Shown here piece by piece: positions 1-8,700 of a stretch of 64,000 nucleotides of DNA; the stretch's first letter is position 1; each line of letters starts with the position of its first letter. The position numbers and the translations under genes were made by a program. Source of the stretch: Citrobacter koseri (GTDB taxonomy: Bacteria > Pseudomonadota > Gammaproteobacteria > Enterobacterales > Enterobacteriaceae); assembly GCA_900446925.1 (NCBI GenBank), contig UAVY01000007.1, positions 124,001 through 188,000 of the forward strand. Reading direction: 5' to 3'. The notes under the pieces were generated by a model. It had not been told where the DNA came from and did not search any database. It saw only the letters and a list, made by a program, of their open reading frames with translations.

Positions 1-312
1 CACCATTTTCGTGGCAACAGCTACTGCTATGGCGGCGGCTATTACCGCCGGGGACATGCGTGCAACGCGCTCGTTTTTACGCCGGAAAACGACGTTCCCG
101 CGAAGACGACGCTGGAATCCGTCGATGACAGCAGTATCGACTACTACCTGCCGCTTGCAGGGACGTTTCCGGTGAGCAGCGCCGTGGTGCTCTGTTTTCG
201 TACCCAAATTTTTGTGACGCGCAGTGATGTGGTGCTGGTGTCTGGCATTCAGCGCGGCGCGGCGGAAATCGTCGCCCGTTATGACAGTCTCGGAAACGTA
301 CTGGAGGCGTAA
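1..312 (+). CDS. yhfX: YhfX, PLP-dependent alanine-racemase-like protein (C-terminal part)
   Basis: Only the last 103 residues lie in the window; the frame is open from base 1 to a TAA that overlaps the next ATG by one base (TAATG). The visible part contains [20 protein letters not shown] and the ending VARYDSLGN, which I recognise from E. coli YhfX. The family has an alanine-racemase-like PLP barrel; this C-terminal part corresponds to the beta domain. Its substrate is unknown. Tight coupling to yhfW shows that it belongs to the same operon as yhfW-php-yhfU-yhfT-yhfS. Confidence 0.9.
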   Translation, partial: HHFRGNSYCYGGGYYRRGHACNALVFTPENDVPAKTTLESVDDSSIDYYLPLAGTFPVSSAVVLCFRTQIFVTRSDVVLVSGIQRGAAEIVARYDSLGNVLEA

Positions 313-1539
313 TGGCTCGTTTTGTGGTGCTGGTGATTGATAGCTTCGGCGTCGGCGCAATGAAGGATGTGGCGGAGGTTCGTCCGCAGGATGTCGGGGC
401 GAATACCTGCGGACATATTCTGCGTCAGCTCCCGCAGCTACATCTGCCGACGCTGGAGAAACTGGGGTTGATTAACGCGCTGGGCTATGCGCCAGGCGTT
501 ATGGCTCCCTCGGCATCGGCAGCGTGGGGGGATCGCGGAATTGCAGCATGAAGGAGGGGATACCTTCATGGGGCATCAGGAGATTTTAGGAACGCGTCCG
601 CAGGCGCCGCTGCGTATGCCGTTTAGCGAGGTGATTGATCGCGTTGAGCTGGCGCTGAAGGCAGCGGGCTGGCAGGTAGAGCGACGTGGCGGCGAACTGG
701 CGTTCCTGTGGGTCAATGAGTCGGTGGCGATAGGCGATAACCTCGAAGCGGATTTAGGGCAGGTTTACAACATTACCGCCAACCTTTCCGCCATCGCCTT
801 TGACGAGGTGCTGAAGATTGGCCGCATTGTGCGTGAACACGCGCAGGTGGGGCGCGTCATTGCATTCGGCGGCACGCTTCACGACAGCCAGCGGATTCTG
901 GACGCCGCAGAAGCGAAAGAGGGGCGTTTTATTGGCATCAATGCGCCGCGATCCGGCGCATATGAGAGCGGTTTTCAGGTTGTTCATATGGGCTATGGCG
1001 TGGATGAGCGGGTTCAGGTGCCGCAAAAACTGCATGAGGTTGGCGTGCCGACCGTGCTGATCGGCAAAGTGGCGGATATCGTGGCGAACCCTCACGGACG
1101 TAGCTGGCAAAACCTGGTGGACAGCCAGCGCATCATGGATATCACGCGTGATGAATTCAGTGCCGCCCGGCATGCGTTTATCTGCACCAACATCCAGGAA
1201 ACCGATCTGGCGGGACACGCCCAGGATGTCGCACGTTATGCGGAACGTTTGCAGGTGGTTGACCGTAATCTTGCGCGGCTGACAAGCGAGATGACACCCG
1301 ATGATTGTCTGCTGGTGATGGCCGACCACGGCAACGATCCGACGATAGGTCACAGTCACCATACCCGTGAAAGAGTGCCGATTCTGGTCTACCGGCAGGG
1401 GCTGAAGCCTGTTCAGTTGGGCCTTCGCACCACGCTGTCGGATGTGGGCGCGACGGTCTGTGAGTTCTTTGGTGCGCCCGCGCCACAAAACGGCACCTCT
1501 TTCTTTTCGTCATTACAGCTCACAGGAGACGCCTTATGA
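312..1539 (+). CDS. yhfW: YhfW, phosphopentomutase-like metalloenzyme (frame broken by one base)
   Basis: Member of the alkaline phosphatase/phosphopentomutase superfamily, 408 residues after correction. Metal-site motifs are visible: the N-terminal Asp in [13 protein letters not shown], then DTFMGHQEI, and near the C-terminus [17 protein letters not shown]. Family members bind two Mn or Zn ions and move or remove phosphate; the YhfW substrate is not known. The frame breaks in a run of six G at 526-531; with five G the protein reads straight through [16 protein letters not shown]. The start overlaps the yhfX stop and the stop overlaps the php ATG (ATGA), so translation is probably coupled. 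I treat the break as a sequence error. Confidence 0.88.
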
Positions 1540-2414
1540 ATTTTGATACGTCAGGCTACACCTGGGCCCATGAGCATCTGCACATCGATCTCTCCGGGTT
1601 CAAAAATAACCTCGACTGCCGGTTAGATCAGTACGATCTCATTTGTCAGGAGATGAAAGATCTGCGGGCGTTGGGCGTGCGCAACATCATTGAAATGACT
1701 AACCGCTATATGGGGCGCAACCCGCAATTCATGCTCGATTTGATGCGGGATAGCGGGATAAACGTGGTGGCCTGTACGGGTTACTACCAGGACGCATTTT
1801 TCCCTGAGCATGTCGCGACCCGCAGCGTGGAGCAGCTTGCGCAGGAGATGATCGATGAAATTGTCATCGGTATTGATAACACGACGCTGAAAGCCGGAAT
1901 TATTGCGGAAATCGGCTCCAGTGAAGGGGTGATTACGCCGCTGGAAGAGAAGGTGTTTATCGCCGCTGCGCGCGCCCACAATGAAACCGGACGCCCCATC
2001 TCCACCCATACCTCGTTCAGTACGATGGGGCTGGAGCAACTGGCCTTGTTGCAGGCGCAGGGCGTCGATCTCTCCCGCGTGGTGATTGGTCATTGCGATC
2101 TGAAAGATAACCTCGACGGCATTTTGCAGATGATCGATCTCGGCGCATACGTGCAGTTCGACACCATCGGCAAAAACAACTACTACCCGGATGAAAAGCG
2201 CATCGACATGCTGAATGCGTTGCGCCAGCGTGGTTTGCTCAACCGCGTGATGCTTTCGATGGATATTACCCGCCGCTCCCATCTAAAAGCCAATGGCGGC
2301 AATGGCTACGACTACCTGTTAACCACTTTTATCCCACAGCTGTGCCAGTCAGGATTCAGTCAGGCCGATGTGGACACGATGTTGCGTGATAACCCCTCAC
2401 AATTTTTCCAATAA
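1536..2414 (+). CDS. php: Phosphotriesterase homology protein (Php)
   Basis: Amidohydrolase-superfamily TIM barrel of 292 residues, the same length as E. coli PHP. All six expected binuclear zinc ligands are present: His12 and His14 (AHEHLH), Glu125 (IAEIGSSEG; bacterial phosphotriesterase has a carbamylated Lys here), His158 (ISTHTS), His186 (VIGHCDL) and Asp243 ([10 protein letters not shown]). The family shows no convincing phosphotriesterase activity; the natural substrate is unknown, and lactonase-like or phospholactonase-like hydrolysis is only a guess. The gene is intact and overlaps yhfW by four bases. Confidence 0.95.
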   Translation: MNFDTSGYTWAHEHLHIDLSGFKNNLDCRLDQYDLICQEMKDLRALGVRNIIEMTNRYMGRNPQFMLDLMRDSGINVVACTGYYQDAFFPEHVATRSVEQLAQEMIDEIVIGIDNTTLKAGIIAEIGSSEGVITPLEEKVFIAAARAHNETGRPISTHTSFSTMGLEQLALLQAQGVDLSRVVIGHCDLKDNLDGILQMIDLGAYVQFDTIGKNNYYPDEKRIDMLNALRQRGLLNRVMLSMDITRRSHLKANGGNGYDYLLTTFIPQLCQSGFSQADVDTMLRDNPSQFFQ

Positions 2415-2424
2415 GGACAGAAAG

Positions 2425-2778
2425 ATGAAAAAGATTGGTGTTGCTGGCTTACAGCGTGAGCAGATTAAAAAAACCATCGAGACCGTGGCGCCCGGCTGCT
2501 TTGACGTGTCTATTCACAACGATATGGAAGCGGCGATGAAAGTGAAGTCCGGGCAACTGGATTATTACATCGGCGCGTGTAATACCGGCGCTGGCGCGGC
2601 GTTGTCGATAGCGATTGCGGTGATTGGCTACAACAAAAGCTGCACCATCGCTAAGCCGGGTATTAAAGCGAAAGACGAGCATATCGCAAAGATGGTCGCG
2701 GAAGGGAAAGTGGCGTTTGGCCTCTCTGTCGAACATGTTGAGCATGCGATTCCCATGCTGGTTAACCACTTGAAATAA
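2425..2778 (+). CDS. yhfU: YhfU, small DUF2620-type protein
   Basis: A 117-residue cytoplasmic protein with no signal peptide. It starts MKKIGVAGLQREQIKK after the GGACAGAA ribosome site. It has an alternating beta/alpha pattern, a Gly/Ala-rich loop (GACNTGAGAALSIAIAVIGY) and a conserved second half (GIKAKDEHIAKMVAEGKVAF). I recognise it as E. coli YhfU; no biochemical function is established. The size and fold pattern resemble PTS EIIB-like domains. With yhfT next door, encoding a polytopic membrane protein, a transport partnership is a reasonable inference but unproven. Confidence 0.92.
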   Translation: MKKIGVAGLQREQIKKTIETVAPGCFDVSIHNDMEAAMKVKSGQLDYYIGACNTGAGAALSIAIAVIGYNKSCTIAKPGIKAKDEHIAKMVAEGKVAFGLSVEHVEHAIPMLVNHLK

Positions 2779-2789
2779 AAGGCATGCTT

Positions 2790-4095
2790 ATGGAGCTGTA
2801 TATTCAGATTCTGGTGGTGGCCTGCCTGACGGGGATGACGTCGCTACTGGCGCATCGCTCAGCCGCCGTTTTCCATGACGGGATTCGCCCGATCTTACCA
2901 CAGCTGATCGAAGGCTATATGAACCGCCGGGAGGCGGGGAGTATCGCGTTTGGTTTGAGTATCGGTTTTGTGGCGTCGGTGGGGATCTCATTTACCCTCA
3001 AAACGGGGCTGCTTAACGCCTGGCTGCTGTTTTTACCTACCGATATTCTTGGCGTACTGGCGATCAATAGCCTGTTGGCGTTTGGGCTTGGCGCCGCCTG
3101 GGGCGTGCTGATTCTGACCTGTCTGCTGCCGGTGAACCATCTGCTTACCGCCTTGCCGGTTGACGTGCTGGGGAGCCTTGGCGAGCTGAGTTTCCCCGGT
3201 TGTCGCCGGTTTTGCGCTGTTCCCGCTGGTGGCGATTTTTTATCAATTCGGCTGGAAACACAGTCTTATCGCTGCGGTTGTGGTGCTGATGGCGCGTGTC
3301 CTGGTAGTGCGCTACTTCCCGCATCTGAACCCGGAATCGATTGAGATTTTTATCGGCATGGTGATGCTGCTGGCGATTGCGATTACGCACGACCTGCGCC
3401 ACCGTGGCGATGAGGAGATGGATACCAGTGGGTTATCCGTCTTTGAGGAGCGCACCTCCCGTATTATTAAAAATTTACCGTATATCGCGATCGTCGGCGC
3501 GTTGATTGCGGCGGTCGCCAGTATGAATATTTTTGCCGGCAGCGAGGTGTCGATCTTTACCCTTGAGAAAGCCTATTCTGCTGGCGTTACGCCTGAAGAG
3601 TCGCAGACCTTGCTTCATCAGGCGGCGCTGGCGGAGTTCATGCGCGGGCTTGGCTTCGTGCCGATGATCGCCACAACGGCGCTGGCGACGGGCGTGTATG
3701 CGGTGGCCGGTTTTACCTTTGTGTATTCCGTGGGCTATCTGGCGCCGAATCCGTGGATTGCCGCCATCCTGGGGGCGGTCGTGATTTCTGCGGAAGTGCT
3801 GCTGTTGCGCTCAATTGGGAAGTGGCTTGGACGCTACCCGTCGGTGCGCAATGCGTCGGACAATATCCGTAACGCGATGAATATGCTGATGGAAACCGCG
3901 CTACTGATCGGCTCTATTTTTGCGGCGATCAAGATGGCGGGTTATACCGGCTTCTCGATTGCGATTGCTATCTACTTCCTCAACGAGTCGCTGGGGCGCC
4001 CGGTGCAGAAGATGGCCGCGCCGGTCGTGGCCGTGATGATTACCGGTATCTTGTTGAATATTCTCTACTGGTTCGGTCTGTTTATTCCGGCCTGA
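2790..4095 (+). CDS. yhfT: YhfT, polytopic inner membrane protein (probable transporter; one frame break)
   Basis: Very hydrophobic, 434 residues after correction (same as E. coli), with at least ten likely membrane helices such as VLAINSLLAFGLGAAWGVL and VVAVMITGILLNILYWFGL. I chose the second ATG (MELYIQ), which sits seven bases after AAAGG and matches the E. coli start; an upstream ATG in frame adds two residues. The frame breaks at TTTCCCC (3191-3197); dropping one base restores GELS-PVVAGFALFPLVAIFYQ. It is probably the permease of the Yhf pathway, by context; the substrate is unknown. Confidence 0.88.
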
Positions 4096-4107
4096 GGAGG
4101 CGTCTAA

Positions 4108-5192
4108 ATGAAAACCTTCCCCCTGCAAAGCCTGACGCTCGCCGAGGCGCAGCAGAAGCAGTTTGCGCTGGTGGACACGGTGTGTCGTTATTTTCCGGGC
4201 GCGGATTTTTTAAAGGGTGGCGATCTGGGGCTAAGTCCGGGGCTTAACCAGCCGGGAACCACCCGGCAAGTGGAAAAAGTGCTGGCGGAGGCGTTTCATG
4301 CTGAGGACGCGGTGCTGGTGCAGGGCGCGGGAACCGGCGCTATTCGGGCCGGGCTGGCCGCGCTGCTGAAACCGGGGCAACGCCTTCTGGTGCATGATGC
4401 GCCGGTTTATCCCACAACGCAGGGGATCGTCGAGCAGATGGGGATTGCGCTCGTCAGAGCGGATTTCAACGATCTGGCGACAATAACGCAGGTTATCGCA
4501 GAGCATCGGCCCCATGCGGCGCTGGTGCAACATACGCGTCAGCAACCGCAGGATTGCTATTCTCTGGCCGGGGTGCTGGTGGAGCTTGCGCGATGCGGCG
4601 TCCCCACGCTGACCGACGATAATTATGCGGTGATGAAAGTGGCGCGTATTGGTTGTGAATGTGGGGCCACGCTGTCCACGTTTTCCTGTTTTAAACTCTT
4701 CGGGCCTGAAGGCACCGGCGCGGTGGTGGGGGAGGCGGAAGCCATCGCCAGAATACGTGCGACGATGTATTCCGGCGGCAGCCAGATTCAGGGCGCGCAG
4801 GCGCTGGCGGTGCTTCGTGGTCTGGTTTTCGCGCCAGTGATGCACGCTGTGCAGGCAGGGGGTGACGGAACGTTTACTCGCCTTGTTAAACAGTGGAGCT
4901 GTGCCGGAAGTGAAGCAGGCGGTGATTGCGAATGCGCAATCGAAAGTGTTAATTGTGGAGTTCCACCAGCCCGTTGCCGAAAAGGTGCTGGAGGAGGCGC
5001 AAAAGCGCGGGGCGTTGCCTTACCCGGTGGGCGCGGAGTCCAAGTATGAAATCCCGCCATTGTTTTATCGCCTTTCCGGTACGTTTCGTGCGGCCCGTCC
5101 GGGTCTGGCGCGTTATGCGATTCGTATTAATCCCAACCGCAGCGGCGAAGAAACGGTGTTACGTATTTTTGCGGGAAAGCCTGTGTGCCTGA
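4108..5192 (+). CDS. yhfS: YhfS, PLP-dependent aminotransferase-like enzyme (two frame breaks)
   Basis: Fold-type I PLP enzyme related to cystathionine/methionine-metabolism lyases, about 360 residues. The Schiff-base lysine is Lys196 in STFSCFKLFGPEGTG, and the PLP-ring Asp is in LTDDNYAV (170-171). The frame breaks at five G (4858-4862) and five T (5166-5170); removing one base at each gives a continuous protein ending VLRILRESLCA. Start ATG follows GAGGCG closely after the yhfT stop. The enzyme has no assigned substrate. With YhfX it gives the operon two PLP enzymes, suggesting processing of an amino compound, possibly phosphorylated. Confidence 0.88.
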
Positions 5193-5270
5193 TGGCACAG
5201 CACCGTAGGCCGCCATCCGGCGCGTATGTGTGCACGAAAGCCTGATGGCGCAGCGCTTATCAGGCCTACA
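5187..5270. repeat. REP/BIME element after yhfS
   Basis: Two oppositely oriented REP-like units. The second, starting GCCTGATGGCG and ending TTATCAGGCCTAC, is canonical; the first is degenerate. It overlaps the last bases of yhfS and lies upstream of a bidirectional terminator. Confidence 0.85.
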
Positions 5271-5282
5271 ATGATACATATG

Positions 5283-5310
5283 AAAAAACCGGGGAATCCC
5301 CGGTTTTTTT
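5283..5310. terminator. Bidirectional rho-independent terminator between yhfS and yhfL
   Basis: An A6 tract, stem CCGGGGA/TCCCCGG and T7 tract. It can act on both strands and separates the convergent yhfS and yhfL genes. Confidence 0.9.
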
Positions 5311-5333
5311 GTATCGTGCGACAACGGTTTCGA

Positions 5334-5504
5334 TTATTGATCCGCGGCCGGGCCGCAACCACCAATAATTTTTGAAATAGAAATTGCCGGGTGAAGTAAA
5401 TAATCGTAACTGCAATCATTCTTTTTGTTTTCGATATGACCCGTACACGCGGTGAGCGTAGCCAGCATCCCTGCCACAACGGCAATCTTTGCAATTTTAA
5501 ACAT
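5334..5504 (-). CDS. yhfL: YhfL, small lipoprotein
   Basis: A 56-residue protein starting MFKIAKIAVVAGMLATLTAC. Lys4 and Lys6 precede a hydrophobic stretch ending in lipobox LTAC, so Cys20 should be lipidated and the mature protein has only 37 residues (TGHIEN, then DCSYDYLLHPAISI, ending IIGGCGPAADQ). It closely matches E. coli YhfL, which lies beside cysG. In K-12 the frl operon separates yhfL from yhfS; here yhfL faces yhfS directly. The function is unknown. Confidence 0.93.
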   Translation of the reverse strand: MFKIAKIAVVAGMLATLTACTGHIENKKNDCSYDYLLHPAISISKIIGGCGPAADQ

Positions 5505-5661
5505 GACAAAATCCTTGTAAATAAAACAATTTTAATTGTATGAGATAAATGGAAAAATCCATTTTGCGGACGTTACCATATCAATTAATAAGGGAGCGAG
5601 GTAGTCCAGATAAGGACTTCTTATTCTGCGGATAATATGCTTTGCGTAGATTCAGCATAAT

Positions 5662-5700
5662 AAAAAACGGCCTGGAGATGATGTATATTCTCCAGGCCGT
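5662..5700 (-). terminator. Terminator after the autotransporter gene
   Basis: Inverted repeat ACGGCCTGGAGA/TCTCCAGGCCGT with a nine-base loop, followed on the minus strand by a T6 tract. It lies just past the autotransporter stop codon. Confidence 0.85.
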
Positions 5701-5713
5701 GGCGTTTATTTAA

Positions 5714-8700
5714 TTAACGGAATGTTTTCTTAAAGTTCAGCATAAAGCCTTTATCGCTGATGCCATCTTCTTTCCACTGATAAGCGTCGAGATACAGGCT
5801 GCTGTCCTGGGCGCTGTACTTCACGCCCATCGTTGCCAGACCGTTCAGACCGCCGCCTTTCTGGCCGTCGTCAACGCTAAAGCGCTGGTCGCTTGCACCC
5901 GCCAGCGTGGCGCTACGCTGGCTTTTCGTGTAGCTCAGGGTTCGGGCCGCCTTCCAGCGTGGCGCTTGCGCTCCAGCCGTTTTCCCCGGCGTAGTCCATT
6001 TTCAGGGCCAAGCACGGAATCTACGGCCGTTTCGCTGCCGCTGTTCATCGACAGGTTGAAGTCTCCGGCGCTGCGCTCTTTGTAACCTTCTTCCAGTGTG
6101 TGACGCAGCTTAACGCCCGCATACGGCGTGATTTTCAGCGCATCGTCCATCAGGTTAAAGGTTTTTGCCCCTTCGCTGCGGAACTCCATGTACTGCTGAC
6201 GGGCGTCAGAATCCGCCACTTTATTGACGTCGCCATAGGCGACAGAGCGGCTGCTGTCGAGGTTATGCACGTCATAACGCAGGCTGTTGTTCCAGGCCAG
6301 ACCCTCATTAAAGGTCATGCTGTGCTTCAGGCCGAAGAACTGGCTGTAGCCGCCGGTCACGCCGTTGTCGCCCGCTTTCTGCGAACCGTCGCCGTCCAGA
6401 CGGGCAATACCGTATTCCAGCGTCAGGTTCTGGCTGGCGGTCAGATCCAGCGTCTGGCGCAGCGCCAGCATGTCGTACTGGGTGTCGTTACCCAGTTCGG
6501 CACGCGGATCGCCTTTCGCCATCACGTTGAACGCCAGACCGTCTTTCACCTGCGGCGCGGCGTCCGCCAGCATCGTAAAGCGATTGCTGAGTACGCGGGC
6601 TTCGCGGAAGACGGTGTTCGCCTGGCTGCCGCTGACCTGCTTCAGGGCGTTGTTCAGCTCTGCGGTTGTGCCAACGTTCAGGCTGTTGTACAGCTCATTG
6701 TTGGTATACCCGGCGTCCAGCGCCTGTGCGACGTCGCTGACGGAACTCTCCGTCGCCACATCCGCATAGGCGTTTTTGGTCATGGTGATGTCAACGTTGC
6801 CGTCGCCGTCGGTGCTGCCCTGGGCGTTCCACACCACGCTGGTGGAGGTGATATTGTCCGCGCCCTGGATATTACTGCCGGTAAAGGCGTTATCGACCAC
6901 GACGGTGGTCTCTGCCGTACCTGCGGTAAAGCCGGTATTCACCTTCACGTCGTCGCCAATCATCAGGTTATTCGCTTTCAGCGTACCGGAACTGCCGTCG
7001 GCATTGGTGCCCACAATGTAGTTGCTTAACATCTGCGGCGCGTTCGGATCGGCCGGAGGCGCTGGAATATCACCCTGCGTCGGCGCGACAATCGCATCCG
7101 GGATCACGATATCCGCCGTACCGTTGTGATCGTCCTGCGTACCCGTAGTGCCAGGGGCGTAGATGCCGCAGCCGGTGTCGCACAGCAGATTCACTTCGCC
7201 ATTATTGATGATGGTTTTGCTCTGGCCGCCAAACGCGTAAGAGTCATTCGCGTACACGTTGATCACGCCATCGGCGGTGTTGTTGATGGTGGTGGCGTTG
7301 CCGTTGCCTTTGATGCCGATAAGTCCGGTGCCGTTGGTTCCGTCTATTTGCCCCTGTTCGGTGCCGACGTTGATGGTGCCGCTGTTGACCAGGTCGATGA
7401 TATAACTGCTGGTGCCGCCGCTGATCGCCACGGCATTGTCGCCCTGGACATTAATAGTCCCTTCGTTGCCAAAGCTATAGCCACGGCTGAGGTTGATCAG
7501 GGGGGCGTCCGGGTTAATACCATTAATCACGCCGGTTTCCGTGTTCCAGATCCACATCGGGGAGTTGCTGGCATTCGCGGTGGTGATGGCGCTGTAACCG
7601 TTGGTGGCGGTAATGGTGCCGCTGTTCACCTGAGCGATGGAACTGCTGGTACGCGTCATGTTGATGATGGTGTTTTCGCCGCCTTCTACCGCGCTGCCGC
7701 TGTTGGTAAGCGTTGCGCCTTCCTGGTTATAAAACGCAAAGCTGCCGTTGATGAGCGATTTGCCATCTTCCGCCACCGTCATATTGCCGGTATTGACGAC
7801 TTCCTGGGCGTAAGAGTTTCCTGCAATTGAGCCGGTAAAGCTGCCCTCGTTGAACAGGGTGATATCGCCATTAAGCGTCAGGAGGTCAGTGGTCAGGCTG
7901 CCGTCTGCGCGGTTGAACAGGCTGTGATACGTGGTGATCGTATCGGCATGCATCGTCCCGTGGTTTTCCATATTGCCAGCGTTATTAATCGCCATATCGC
8001 CGTTGACGGTCAGCGTGGCGCCTGCTTCGTTGTACAGCCAGCCGCTAACATCGAGATCGCCGTTCAGCGTTTCATTGCCGTAATTCGCCAGCGCTCCGGT
8101 AGTGAAAAAGCCCGCTTCTGACGTTTGGCTATCGCTGTCGCCGCTGCCGGGCAGCGACCGTATCCAGATTTTGTCGGTTGGCATGGAACCCATATGTGGG
8201 TCGTTTTCGTCCATCGGGCTGCCGTTCAGGTTGATGGCGCCGTTATTGATAATGTAGCTGTTGCTGTCGCTAAGGAACGCCTGACCGTAGTCGGCATCAA
8301 TATTGATGGTGCCGGTGGTGTCGTTCACGACGGTGCCGCCGTTTAATGCGGCCATCCCCACCAGTTGGTTTTCCTCGCCGGTCACACCTTCATCAGCGGT
8401 CAGCGTAATAGTACCCTGGTTAACGGCCGTGCCGCCGCTGAGCGCCATCATACCGAACCCGGCGTTGTTGACGGTGGATGGTGCCGGTGTTGATGGCAGT
8501 GGCGTCACCGTAGCCGATGTCTGAGGAACCGGCAACCATTGCCGAGCTGGTCAAATAGAGGTATGTCGGCTGCCAGTAGTCTGTGCTGATGATATTGTTT
8601 TCATCGTCCAGCGTCGGGATAAAACCGTCCAGATAAATATCGCCTTCGTTTAACGCCGTCCCTACACTGGCACTGACGCCATATGCTCCCGCGCCCTGTA

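Noticed and set aside
312..1539. Programmed ribosomal frameshifting in yhfW, kefG or rpsH
   Set aside because: No slippery heptamer with downstream structure, and the needed shift differs from gene to gene.
6100..7029. 309-codon open frame on the plus strand
   Set aside because: Antisense to the autotransporter barrel; Ala/Val/His-rich shadow translation.
5935..8535. Stand-alone 866-codon gene
   Set aside because: It is the middle and C-terminal part of the autotransporter, cut off by indels near 8476 and 5938; it has no signal peptide or ribosome site.
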